Shown: positions 1 to 7,570 of the stretch, one piece after another | How the letters are laid out: each line of letters starts with the position of its first letter | Position numbering within the stretch: position 1 is the stretch's first letter | From: Roseivirga sp. UBA6061 | GTDB taxonomy: Bacteria > Bacteroidota > Bacteroidia > Cytophagales > Cyclobacteriaceae | NCBI GenBank assembly: GCA_002427745.1 | Contig: DIYF01000157.1 | Location: 1 to 58,097 of the forward strand | Reading direction: 5' to 3' | DNA: 58,097 bases | Made by a program: the position numbers and the translations under genes | Notes under the pieces: model-generated | Told to the model about the DNA's origin: nothing | The model's input: the letters and a program-made list of their open reading frames with translations, nothing else | The model's database searches: none

Positions 1-546
1 ATTGAAAAAGTCCAGCATAACCTGGGGATAGCCTGAGATAAGCGGACCGGAAGCGGATACATGGGGGGCGCTCAGATCATTTTCAGCGGTCTGCTGACGT
101 TCGATGCTCCATTCAAATCCCCCTACATCATATACTGCCGTAATACCGGATCGTAAATAAGCTTCGTAATAAGAAGAAGGGTTGGCTCTCAGATCGGCCT
201 GTAAGTCATCATAGTTCAGAGAATCTCTCAGGTCTACCACATCCGGCCTACCATCGAAGAAGCCTGTTTGGGCAAAGTGGATATGGCTGTCTACCAGACC
301 CGGAGTAATAAATTTACCTGTAACATCTACTACATCGGCATGGTCGGGTATCTCCGCCTCAGCACCGCCAATGCTCTCAATACTGCCATCTTTGATAATA
401 ATAATGCCATTGGGTATACTATTTCCCGTTCCGTCAAATATTGTGGCTCCTTTGAGCACGGTATAGGCATTGTCTGCAGGCTGTTCAGAAGAACAACTCA
501 GGCATAGTGTGAGAACCAGGGTGAGGAGGCAGGCAAATCTTTTCAT
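1..546 (-). CDS. Amidohydrolase family lipoprotein, N-terminal part (runs off the window)
   Basis: The reading frame is open from an ATG at 544-546 to the window edge, giving 182 residues. It begins with a hydrophobic signal peptide and a Cys-Ser-Ser stretch at about residue 18, typical of a Bacteroidota lipoprotein. A small beta domain follows, then the amidohydrolase entry motif T-P-G-L-V-D-S-H-I-H-F, with the HxH metal ligands at residues 88 and 90. Family members are metal-dependent hydrolases such as imidazolonepropionase-like enzymes or Xaa-Pro dipeptidases. The substrate cannot be told because the catalytic half lies outside the window. The export signal suggests a periplasmic or outer-membrane-attached enzyme. 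The gene is on the same strand as gcdH but about 190 bp downstream of it, with a terminator-like hairpin between them. Confidence 0.8.
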   Translation of the reverse strand, partial: MKRFACLLTLVLTLCLSCSSEQPADNAYTVLKGATIFDGTGNSIPNGIIIIKDGSIESIGGAEAEIPDHADVVDVTGKFITPGLVDSHIHFAQTGFFDGRPDVVDLRDSLNYDDLQADLRANPSSYYEAYLRSGITAVYDVGGFEWSIERQQTAENDLSAPHVSASGPLISGYPQVMLDFFN

Positions 547-645
547 GGGCGAGGTCATTTTTCTGAATTTAGGGAATAAGCCGATCGACTGGTTATGGCA
601 AGGGGTGTTTTTACAGGTGTCGATACCAAAATACCGGCAAGAGCG

Positions 646-680
646 AAAAAAAGGCCCCACTCTTTCGAATGAAGCCTTTC
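646..680 (-). terminator. Candidate terminator downstream of gcdH
   Basis: Read on the minus strand, AAAGGC and GCCTTT arms pair around an 18-nt loop and run directly into a T-tract (the A-run at 646-651 on the plus strand). It lies about 55 bp past the gcdH stop. A second small hairpin (TGTTGG/CCAACA, 699-719) sits between. Position and T-run fit intrinsic termination. Confidence 0.5.
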
Positions 681-735
681 TGAAATTCTTACAATCCATG
701 TTGGTGTTCTGTGCCAACATATCATGGTAGAGTGC

Positions 736-1950
736 TTATTTAAAAGCAGGGATACCGGTAATCTCAGCCCCCAGTATCAGCAAGTGAATGTCATGAGTAC
801 CCTCATAGGTCACCACAGATTCCAGGTTGGCCATATGACGCATCATCGGATATTCACCCGTAATGCCCATGCCTCCGTGCATTTGCCTGGCCTCTCTGGC
901 AATGTTCAGTGCTACTTCCACAGCATTACGTTTGGCCATGGAGATTTGCGAAGTGGTGGCTTTGCCTTCATTGAAGAGCTGTCCCAGGCGAAGATTCAAT
1001 AGCTGAGCTTTGGTGATTTCCGTTAGCATCTCAGCCAGCTTTTTCTGCTGTAGCTGGAAAGAGCCGATAGGCTTATCGAACTGGATGCGCTCTGCACAGT
1101 AACGTCTGGCTGACTCGTAGCAGTCCATGGCAGCACCAATTGCACCCCAGGCGATTCCATAACGTGCAGAATCGAGGCACATCATAGGAGCACCCAGGCC
1201 ACTTTTACCGGGCAGCAGATTCTCCTTGGGTACTTTCACATTGTCAAATACCAGCTCACCTGTAGCACTGGCTCTGAGAGACCATTTGCCATGTGTTTCA
1301 GGAGTAGAGAAGCCTTCCATACCTCGTTCTACAATCAGGCCATGGATACGTCCTTCTTCATTTTTGGCCCATACCACCGCAATGTCGGCAAAGGGTGAAT
1401 TAGAAATCCACATCTTGGCACCGTTCAGCAGGTAATGGTCACCCATATCTTTAAAGTTGGTCACCATGCCGGAAGGGTTAGACCCGTGATCAGGCTCAGT
1501 GAGCCCGAAGCAGCCCAGCATTTCACCGGAGGCCAGCTTAGGCAGGTACTTCATGCGTTGCTCCGCAGAACCGAACTTGTAAATAGGGTACATGACTAGA
1601 GAACCCTGTACAGATGCTGTAGAACGCATGCCTGAATCGCCACGCTCAATTTCCTGCATGATCAGACCATAGGAGATGTAGTCCATTCCGCCACAACCAT
1701 ATTTTTCAGGCAGCTGAGGACCAAAAGCACCTATCTCTCCGAATTTCTTCACGATATCCTGAGGGAAGTAAGCGTTCTCAGCCCAGCTTTCGATATAAGG
1801 TGAAATCTCTCTCTTTACGAAATCGCGAACAGCCTGTCTTACCATCAGGTGCTCCTCTGTGAGCAGGGCATCCATACCATAAAAGTCTGGGTGCTCAAAA
1901 AGGTCTTGTTTGGCTGATTTTTGGATTTTTTCGATCGTTGGTACGCTCAT
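736..1950 (-). CDS. gcdH: Glutaryl-CoA dehydrogenase (acyl-CoA dehydrogenase family)
   Basis: This 404-residue protein has full acyl-CoA dehydrogenase architecture: a helical N-terminal domain, a central beta domain with the FAD-binding motif GCFGLTEPDHGSNP, and a C-terminal helical domain. The C-terminal segment VVTYEGTHDIH carries the catalytic base Glu383 in the position specific to glutaryl-CoA dehydrogenases. The sequence GEYPMMRHMANLE just before it also matches that subfamily. The enzyme oxidises and decarboxylates glutaryl-CoA to crotonyl-CoA, passing electrons to ETF. It is divergently transcribed from tryptophan 2,3-dioxygenase, with 65 bp between starts. Because tryptophan breakdown through the kynurenine and 2-oxoadipate route ends at glutaryl-CoA, the two genes plausibly act in one pathway. 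The start MSVPTIEK is the natural one. A different short-chain acyl-CoA dehydrogenase specificity is less likely. Confidence 0.88.
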   Translation of the reverse strand: MSVPTIEKIQKSAKQDLFEHPDFYGMDALLTEEHLMVRQAVRDFVKREISPYIESWAENAYFPQDIVKKFGEIGAFGPQLPEKYGCGGMDYISYGLIMQEIERGDSGMRSTASVQGSLVMYPIYKFGSAEQRMKYLPKLASGEMLGCFGLTEPDHGSNPSGMVTNFKDMGDHYLLNGAKMWISNSPFADIAVVWAKNEEGRIHGLIVERGMEGFSTPETHGKWSLRASATGELVFDNVKVPKENLLPGKSGLGAPMMCLDSARYGIAWGAIGAAMDCYESARRYCAERIQFDKPIGSFQLQQKKLAEMLTEITKAQLLNLRLGQLFNEGKATTSQISMAKRNAVEVALNIAREARQMHGGMGITGEYPMMRHMANLESVVTYEGTHDIHLLILGAEITGIPAFK

Positions 1951-2015
1951 GTTTACTTTGGTTTCTCCATTTAATGTCTCAACTTAGCGAGGCATTTTTT
2001 CATCTATGCAAACGT

Positions 2016-2990
2016 ATGAACAAGTCAGAAATCGACCAAAATATAATCGACAGAATTCAGCAGCTCGAAGAGAAGTACAAGGTAATGGGGCAGGACATGT
2101 CTTCTTACCTGGACGGGCTTCTTTATGCCGACTATCTGAAGTACTGGGATTATATCAACCTTGATTCTTTGCTGGGACTACAACAGCCCAAAACGAATTT
2201 CCCTGATGAGATGATCTTCATTGTCTATCATCAGATTACCGAGCTGTATTTTAAACTGGCCCGTTGGGAGATGAAGCAAATCCACGAGTTGGAGCATCCT
2301 AATGTGACTTTTTTTACGGAACGGCTGAAGCGTATTAACAACTACTTTGAGCACCTATGCCATTCCTTTACCATTATGACGGACGGTATGGAAAGAGAGC
2401 AGTTCCTGAAATTCCGCATGTCGCTTTTACCTTCTTCAGGTTTTCAGTCAGCGCAGTACCGTCTGATCGAGATAGGGGCTACAGATATGATCAACCTGGT
2501 GCACCTGACCAGACGAGATGAATTTGATCCCTATGCCAGCGTAGAAGAACTCTATGAGGGAATCTATTGGCAGGAGGGAGCTACTGAACTGGCATCGGGA
2601 AAGAAAACACTGACCCTGAAACAGTTTGAAGAGAAATACTCTGAAGAGTTTATCAGACTGGCAGATGCTACCAAGTCCACTAATTTTAACCGGGCTTTCC
2701 TGACCCACTATGCCGATATGGAAGGCACGGAAGAGCTCAGACAAACCTTAAAGAAATTTGATGTGCTGGCCAATGTAGAGTGGCCCCTGGCGCATTACCG
2801 TTCTGCAGTCAGGTACCTGCAGAAAGATCCGGAGGACATCAAAGCCACCGGAGGAACCAACTGGCAGAAATACCTGCCTCCGCGTTTTCAGAAAGTGATT
2901 TTCTTCCCCGAACTCTGGACCGATGAGGAACAGCAGGAATGGGGTAAAGGCTGGGTGTTAAAACAGCTAGACGGTATTAGAAAGAATTGA
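2016..2990 (+). CDS. kynA: Tryptophan 2,3-dioxygenase
   Basis: The protein has 324 residues when started at the ATG at 2016 (MNKSEID). The open frame extends upstream into gcdH, but that part is not family-like. It matches bacterial tryptophan 2,3-dioxygenase: YADYLKYWDYINLDSLLGLQ near the N-terminus, then a conserved His in YHQITELYFKL (distal haem-pocket His), and a C-terminal WPLAHYRSAVRYL with the proximal haem His, followed by ATGGTNWQKYL and FFPELW. The enzyme uses haem iron to open the indole ring of L-tryptophan, giving N-formylkynurenine, the first step of the kynurenine pathway, in the cytoplasm. It is divergent from glutaryl-CoA dehydrogenase. The intermediate pathway genes (kynurenine formamidase, hydroxylase, kynureninase) are not in this window. 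Confidence 0.93.
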   Translation: MNKSEIDQNIIDRIQQLEEKYKVMGQDMSSYLDGLLYADYLKYWDYINLDSLLGLQQPKTNFPDEMIFIVYHQITELYFKLARWEMKQIHELEHPNVTFFTERLKRINNYFEHLCHSFTIMTDGMEREQFLKFRMSLLPSSGFQSAQYRLIEIGATDMINLVHLTRRDEFDPYASVEELYEGIYWQEGATELASGKKTLTLKQFEEKYSEEFIRLADATKSTNFNRAFLTHYADMEGTEELRQTLKKFDVLANVEWPLAHYRSAVRYLQKDPEDIKATGGTNWQKYLPPRFQKVIFFPELWTDEEQQEWGKGWVLKQLDGIRKN

Positions 2991-3086
2991 ACAGAGGTCA
3001 TTGCGGGTATAGCAAAGTCTGTCTAATGCCTGGCAAACTGAAAGACCACAGATATTGAGATTTGGCCATAAATAGGCTACATCATT

Positions 3087-4667
3087 ATGCAGAAAACCAT
3101 AGAAACCACCCTCAGGCCGGAAGAGGCTTTTGATCCCGAAGTTTTTAAGGAAGTCATCCTCAAAAGGGCCCGGATTGATAATCCGGAAGCGGTAGTCCGA
3201 CCGCTGCGAAGGTCTATCGATGCCCGCTCCAGAAATGTCAAGGTAAACATCAAGGCACAGGTATTTCTGAATGAAGAGGTTCCGCCCCTGCTCTCCTATA
3301 AAAAAGACTATCCCGATGTCACCCATGCTGATCCGGTTATTGTGGTGGGCCTGGGACCTGCGGGAATGTTTGCAGCCCTCAGACTGATCGAGCTGGGGCT
3401 CAAGCCGATAGTGATTGAAAGAGGCAGTGTGGTAAGGCAGCGCAGAAGGGACCTTGCGGCTATCAATAAAGACCATGTGGTAAATCCGGAATCCAACTAT
3501 TGCTTTGGAGAGGGGGGAGCGGGTACTTTCTCAGACGGTAAGCTATATACGCGTTCAAAAAAGCGGGGAGATATTCTTCGTTCACTGGAGATCCTGGTGG
3601 CTCATGGCGCTACAGAAGATATCCTGGTAGATGCACATCCGCATATCGGTACCAATAAGCTTCCCAAGGTAGTAGAACAGATCAGAGAGAGCATTCTGGG
3701 AGCCGGTGGAGAGATTCACTTTGATACCCGGGTCACGGATTTTATAGTAGAGCAGGAAGAGATGAAGGGGGTAGTGCTGGGAGATGGCTCAAAAGTAACC
3801 GGGCTGGGCGTGATTCTCGCTACCGGTCATTCGGCACGCGATATTTTTCACCTCCTGGATAAGCAAAAGGTACTGATCGAAGCCAAGCCTTTTGCCATGG
3901 GGGTAAGGATAGAGCATCAGCAACAATTGATTGATAAGATTCAGTACCACTGTGACCACCGTGGAGACTTTCTGCCGGCCTCGGCTTATTCACTGGTTAG
4001 CCAAACGCAGTATGACAGTAAGCAACGGGGTGTTTTCAGCTTTTGCATGTGTCCGGGAGGCTTTATTGTGCCCTCAGCTACCGCACCGGGAGAGGTGGTG
4101 GTGAACGGCATGAGCCCATCCCGAAGAGATTCGAAATATGCTAATTCAGGTATTGTGACGGCTATTGAGCTGGAAGATTTGAAAGACTATGCGCAATACG
4201 GATCGCTGGCCGGGCTCTATTTCCAGAAGGAAATAGAGCAGCGTGCCTGCCTGATAGCCGGGGGTACGCAAGCAGCTCCGGCCCAACGAATGGTCGATTT
4301 TGTGAAAAACAGGATCTCCGGCACGCTGCCTGATACATCGTATCAGCCCGGCCTCAGCTCAGTCGATATGAACGAGGTCCTGCCTGAATCCATTACTTCC
4401 CGGTTGCGGGATGGCTTCCGAAGCTTTGGTCGAAAGATGAAAGGCTATTATACCAATGAGGCACAAATAGTAGGGGTAGAGAGCCGTACTTCTTCACCGG
4501 TAAGAATCCCGAGAGACAAAGAGAGCTGTGAGCATGTGCAGGTCAAAAGACTATATCCCTGTGGCGAAGGAGCAGGCTATGCCGGAGGTATTATTTCCGC
4601 TGCCATGGATGGAGAGAAATGTGCAGAGCAGCTGGCAGCCCGGTATGCCAGGTTGCAGATAAAATAG
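3087..4667 (+). CDS. FAD-dependent dehydrogenase, COG2509 type
   Basis: This is a 526-residue flavoprotein with a helical N-terminal segment of about 80 residues. A Rossmann dinucleotide-binding motif VVGLGPAGMFAALRL follows near residue 85, then the conserved block NYCFGEGGAGTFSDGKLYTR. The C-terminus has YPCGEGAGYAGGIISAAMDG, the second FAD contact typical of COG2509/HI0933-like proteins. The cellular role of this family is not firmly established, though it is very widespread. No signal peptide or membrane segment is visible, so it should be cytosolic. It follows kynA on the same strand with a 96-bp gap, and whether they share a transcript cannot be told. Confidence 0.8.
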   Translation: MQKTIETTLRPEEAFDPEVFKEVILKRARIDNPEAVVRPLRRSIDARSRNVKVNIKAQVFLNEEVPPLLSYKKDYPDVTHADPVIVVGLGPAGMFAALRLIELGLKPIVIERGSVVRQRRRDLAAINKDHVVNPESNYCFGEGGAGTFSDGKLYTRSKKRGDILRSLEILVAHGATEDILVDAHPHIGTNKLPKVVEQIRESILGAGGEIHFDTRVTDFIVEQEEMKGVVLGDGSKVTGLGVILATGHSARDIFHLLDKQKVLIEAKPFAMGVRIEHQQQLIDKIQYHCDHRGDFLPASAYSLVSQTQYDSKQRGVFSFCMCPGGFIVPSATAPGEVVVNGMSPSRRDSKYANSGIVTAIELEDLKDYAQYGSLAGLYFQKEIEQRACLIAGGTQAAPAQRMVDFVKNRISGTLPDTSYQPGLSSVDMNEVLPESITSRLRDGFRSFGRKMKGYYTNEAQIVGVESRTSSPVRIPRDKESCEHVQVKRLYPCGEGAGYAGGIISAAMDGEKCAEQLAARYARLQIK

Positions 4668-4716
4668 GGAGAGGCTCTGTTCCGATGGCCGGAATAGGTC
4701 AGAACCTTTCTCCCTT
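4666..4716 (+). terminator. Long imperfect hairpin after the COG2509 gene
   Basis: Arms AGGGAGA (4666-4672) and TCTCCCT (4709-4715) pair, and inside them GG/CC, TCTG/CAGA and TTCC/GGAA continue the stem to a 7-nt loop, about 17 bp in all. The hairpin begins on the stop codon of the upstream gene. It is followed only by a weak TTATTC tract, so it may be a terminator or an mRNA 3' stabiliser. Confidence 0.45.
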
Positions 4717-4788
4717 ATTCATGCTCGCTTCGTAGTTAATGAAGTGAACCAGGCGATTACCTGAACTCACTTATAAGACACTCACTTC

Positions 4789-5091
4789 TTAATTAACTTT
4801 TTCAGCTTTGGGCTCAGAAGACTGACCATCTGCCTTTGTACTGAACAGCCGCAAGGCCAGGAGCAGTCCGATTACTGCTAAAGCTGTGATCGTTTCACTT
4901 AACAGAAAACCACTGTCAAAATAGGACATTGACAGGGTAACGGCTGCGAGCATCAGATATACCAGCAGAGCGAGGATATAACGATGACGTACAGATTCAG
5001 ATCTGGCGGGTTGAGCAGATTTCCTGAGCTTATAATCTGCGTTTGATCTTATCTTTCCCGAAGGTCGACTTAACTGATTGACTGCTTGCAT
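4789..5091 (-). CDS. Small two-helix membrane protein, function unknown
   Basis: A 100-residue protein with a basic, polar N-terminal third (residues 1-36, many Arg and Lys), two hydrophobic helices at about residues 38-58 and 63-83 separated by a short loop, and a charged tail ending KAEKVN. I do not recognise a family. The positive N-terminus suggests that both termini are cytoplasmic. It is isolated: it converges with the COG2509 gene and is followed by a GNAT gene on the same strand about 150 bp upstream in its transcription direction. Confidence 0.6.
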   Translation of the reverse strand: MQAVNQLSRPSGKIRSNADYKLRKSAQPARSESVRHRYILALLVYLMLAAVTLSMSYFDSGFLLSETITALAVIGLLLALRLFSTKADGQSSEPKAEKVN

Positions 5092-5244
5092 AGGTGTTTG
5101 TGCTTTTGATCTTTAGCACAAATATCAGTCAGAGAGATCATAAATTTTTATTTATTGTTTTAATGAAAAGCATAAATGAAGCATATGGATTGGTGGTGAG
5201 AAAAGTCTGGCTCAGCCGAATAGAAACCATCGCCCATCGAGTTA

Positions 5245-5721
5245 TCAGGAACCTGAACCACCATTGAGCGCATAGTAAAAGTGAAGCACGTCCTCTTCTT
5301 CAGTTGGCTGGGTAGAACGGTAAAAACTCACTGCATGGTCCTCGACTCGGTCGGCCTGAACAAACACTTCTTCAAAACCTCTTTGCTGGCAGTATCCCTT
5401 TACGGCATTAATCAGTTTCCGGCCAATCCCACGTCTTTGAAATGAATTATCTACAGCCAGGTCATAGATATAAGCCAGTGGTCGGGTGGCGTAATATTGC
5501 TCAAGCACATAACCTGTAAGTGCACCAACAACTTTGTCGTCAAGCATGGCGACAAATACAAAGAAATTGTCTTTCGCCAGTACTTTCTTCAAATGTTCGG
5601 ACTCCGGAAGTTCGAAATTCTCTATTTCGAAAACCTGCTCAAACAGCCATATGGCTTTGGTAAAAGCTTCCAGATCATCCTGCGTCAGTTTATCAATTGT
5701 GAGCATCGGTATATGAGTCAT
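5245..5721 (-). CDS. GNAT acetyltransferase resembling AAC(3)-I aminoglycoside acetyltransferases
   Basis: A 158-residue single-domain GNAT protein. The acetyl-CoA pyrophosphate-binding motif QRRGIG is at residues 95-100, preceded by the beta4 strand AYIYDLAV. Beyond the general fold it resembles the aminoglycoside 3-N-acetyltransferase type I family: the order VVGALTGYVL, IYDLAV, RRGIG, VFVQAD, DHAVSFY and VLHFYYAL parallels IYDLAV, RRQGIA, YVQAD, DPAVALY and MHFDI of AAC(3)-I as I recall it. Such enzymes acetylate the 3-amino group of gentamicin-type drugs in the cytosol. A native chromosomal role on another amine is equally possible. The start could be residue 1 or the internal Met6. No mobile element is adjacent, which argues against recent acquisition. 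Confidence 0.72.
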   Translation of the reverse strand: MTHIPMLTIDKLTQDDLEAFTKAIWLFEQVFEIENFELPESEHLKKVLAKDNFFVFVAMLDDKVVGALTGYVLEQYYATRPLAYIYDLAVDNSFQRRGIGRKLINAVKGYCQQRGFEEVFVQADRVEDHAVSFYRSTQPTEEEDVLHFYYALNGGSGS

Positions 5722-5810
5722 CTTTAAAGATAGGGCCGGAGGCTATGTTCGCTAAAGATTCTGTCAAAAGAATGAGATCACAGAGTTTGTCAGATAAAAA
5801 AACTTCACTA

Positions 5811-5878
5811 GGTTTGTAACCTATAGGTAACAAAAAGAGTTGTATGGTTATCTAAATAATACTTAAAGGTTACGAACC
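5811..5878 (+). promoter_or_regulatory. Paired palindromic sites upstream of the membrane protein/XRE operon
   Basis: Two near-identical 11-mers, GGTTTGTAACC (5811-5821) and GGTTACGAACC (5868-5878), are each close to self-palindromic. They are inverted relative to each other with one mismatch. The second abuts the start codon at 5879, and a partial copy (AGGTAAC) lies at 5825-5831. The second gene of the operon encodes an XRE-type DNA-binding protein, so autoregulation through these sites is a reasonable inference. The region is also too A-rich for a classical ribosome binding site. Confidence 0.45.
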
Positions 5879-7027
5879 ATGGAAGAATTGCAGGAACTCG
5901 CAGAACGGTTAGAAAACAAAAAACTGGTAGGGCTGAAACTCACTTTATTTGGCTTTGCCCTGGGGGGCTTATTCAGAATCATAGATGCCCATCTTATATC
6001 TGTCAGTGGAAATACTACTTTTTTGATACTTCAGATTATTGGGGGAGTCATTTTTCTGATGGGACTCTCTCAGCTTATTCTGGTAGGAATAAAAGTGAGG
6101 GGAGACAGCCTTTTGAAACAGCTTTTTAATGATGAATTGAGTGCTCAGACCAGGATGAAGACCTGGAAGGCCGGTTTTATTGCGGTGGTCGTTACCCAGA
6201 CAGTCTTCATAGCAATTTCGTCTTTTCAGCCCTATGGGGCCCTGATGGCAGCAGAGATTACGATCTATGTAGCCTTTTGTGCTTCTGTGGGAGCAGGACT
6301 CATCGAGGAAGAACTCTTGGCCATTAATTTCTTTTATCCGGATTTCGATGAAGAGAAGTATGAAGTGTGGAACTGGAGAAAGTTCTCTTTTTTCCATTGG
6401 ATAGTAAACCCCGGTATAGCCATCAATGAACTGCTGATAGGCCAGCGGGTGCCCAAAGTAATGTTGATAGATAAACAGTCTGATAAGGCCTGGATGGAAA
6501 GGTCTTACACTCCTTGTCCGCATTGTGGTACGGTACATCAAAACGCTGTATGGTCGAAAAAAAATAAGAACCTGTTCGGGAATTGGTACGGGCTCTACTG
6601 CCCTGATTGTGGAGGTGTTATTCCCTGTCTTTCCAATATATTCACACGGATAATCAGGATCATTACCTATCCGCTTTGGTTTTGGAAAAAAGATGATTTA
6701 AAGGCCAGATGGATCGAAAAACAAAAGCTTAAATCACAAAATCTGGATTTGACTCCTATGACGCATGATGAGGTCAACTGGAAAAAAATCGGATTTAAGT
6801 TTGGAGCCTGGATGTTCATATTTATGACCATTTTCTTTCAGGGATTTCTCTACGTTTTTGATGAAGGCAAATTGAAAGGGGAGATACCGTTTTTCGACCT
6901 TCGCTTTATTCTGATCAATCTAGTGGTCTGGTCACTGGCCGGCTGGGGTTTCAGTGCTTTTTTGAAATACTATTCAGGTCGAAAGGGGCAAAAGGCCGGT
7001 ACCGACACTCAAAAACAGACGGTATAA
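5879..7027 (+). CDS. Multi-pass membrane protein with a zinc ribbon, function unknown
   Basis: A 382-residue protein with four predicted membrane helices in the first part (about 18-38, 48-70, 99-115 and 121-142), a cytosolic middle section, and two more near the end (about 308-329 and 338-362). The middle carries CPHC (213-216) and CPDC (241-244), a spacing that fits a zinc ribbon. I do not recognise an enzymatic motif. Its stop codon directly abuts the ATG of the XRE gene, so the two are almost certainly translationally coupled. Membrane proteins next to one-domain XRE regulators are a recurring bacterial arrangement; whether this protein senses a signal for the regulator or is simply its target is unknown. 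Confidence 0.65.
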   Translation: MEELQELAERLENKKLVGLKLTLFGFALGGLFRIIDAHLISVSGNTTFLILQIIGGVIFLMGLSQLILVGIKVRGDSLLKQLFNDELSAQTRMKTWKAGFIAVVVTQTVFIAISSFQPYGALMAAEITIYVAFCASVGAGLIEEELLAINFFYPDFDEEKYEVWNWRKFSFFHWIVNPGIAINELLIGQRVPKVMLIDKQSDKAWMERSYTPCPHCGTVHQNAVWSKKNKNLFGNWYGLYCPDCGGVIPCLSNIFTRIIRIITYPLWFWKKDDLKARWIEKQKLKSQNLDLTPMTHDEVNWKKIGFKFGAWMFIFMTIFFQGFLYVFDEGKLKGEIPFFDLRFILINLVVWSLAGWGFSAFLKYYSGRKGQKAGTDTQKQTV

Positions 7028-7237
7028 ATGGGAGATCATCTGTTAAAAAATACCATCAAGGTAGAAAGGGCCAGGCACAACATGACACAGGCAGATCTGG
7101 CGCTGAAAGTAGGTGTGTCGAGAAAGACCATCAACACCATTGAAACGGGACGATTTATTCCTACTACCATTACAGCAATCAGAATAGCCAGGGCATTTGA
7201 TCTTACCGTAGAGGAGATTTTTGATCTGGAGGAATAA
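7028..7237 (+). CDS. Small XRE-family transcriptional regulator
   Basis: A 69-residue protein consisting of a single helix-turn-helix domain: KVERARHNMTQADLALKVG, then SRKTINTIETGRF for the recognition helix, and a C-terminal AFDLTVEEIFDLEE. This is the compact YgzD/Cro-like type found as the small partner of a membrane protein. It starts at the base after the upstream stop (TAA then ATG), so it is co-translated with the zinc-ribbon membrane protein. The palindromic sites before the operon are its likely targets. Its stop lies 6 bp from the stop of the convergent PTH2-like gene. Confidence 0.88.
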   Translation: MGDHLLKNTIKVERARHNMTQADLALKVGVSRKTINTIETGRFIPTTITAIRIARAFDLTVEEIFDLEE

Positions 7238-7243
7238 AAAGGC

Positions 7244-7552
7244 TTAGTCGGGACTCCACATCCTGAAAAACCTGAATTGTTTACTGTATTCGGCCCTGGG
7301 CGAAAAGGCAATAGCCACTTCTTCGTTGTTCAGGGCCGATTCTGTGAGTATCAGGTGTTGGCCCTCCTTTTTGGCATTCTCGAACTCCTTATCATTTACT
7401 TTGCACACCACCTTTTTGAAAATTGAGTTGATCCAGTTTTGCATGTTTTCATCCTCCTCAAACTTTTTATAGCAGGCCAGTGAGGCATGTGCCGCAATAA
7501 CCGGGGCCATTTTGGAAGGAACGCTTTCCCTGATCAGGATATACATTTTCAT
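7244..7552 (-). CDS. Small protein resembling peptidyl-tRNA hydrolase 2 (PTH2-like)
   Basis: A 102-residue soluble protein. The order of elements recalls the PTH2 fold: an initial strand MYILIRESVP, then KMAPVIAAHASLACY (the K-x-x-x-Q-x-x-H-A helix of PTH2), then VVCKVNDKEFENAKKEG and HLILTESA. The catalytic residues of true PTH2 are only partly recognisable, so hydrolase activity is not assured. It converges with the XRE gene and lies about 18 bp downstream of the polyprenyl synthase gene on the same strand, which suggests a shared transcript. Confidence 0.55.
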   Translation of the reverse strand: MKMYILIRESVPSKMAPVIAAHASLACYKKFEEDENMQNWINSIFKKVVCKVNDKEFENAKKEGQHLILTESALNNEEVAIAFSPRAEYSKQFRFFRMWSPD

Positions 7553-7570
7553 ACGCGCAAAGTTAAGGGC

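Noticed and set aside
1938..2015. Longer tryptophan dioxygenase start overlapping gcdH
   Set aside because: The added 26 residues do not resemble the family, and would cover the divergent promoter region.
2992..3060. Half copy of the GTCATTGCGA palindrome after kynA
   Set aside because: Only the first nine bases match well and no inverted partner is present.
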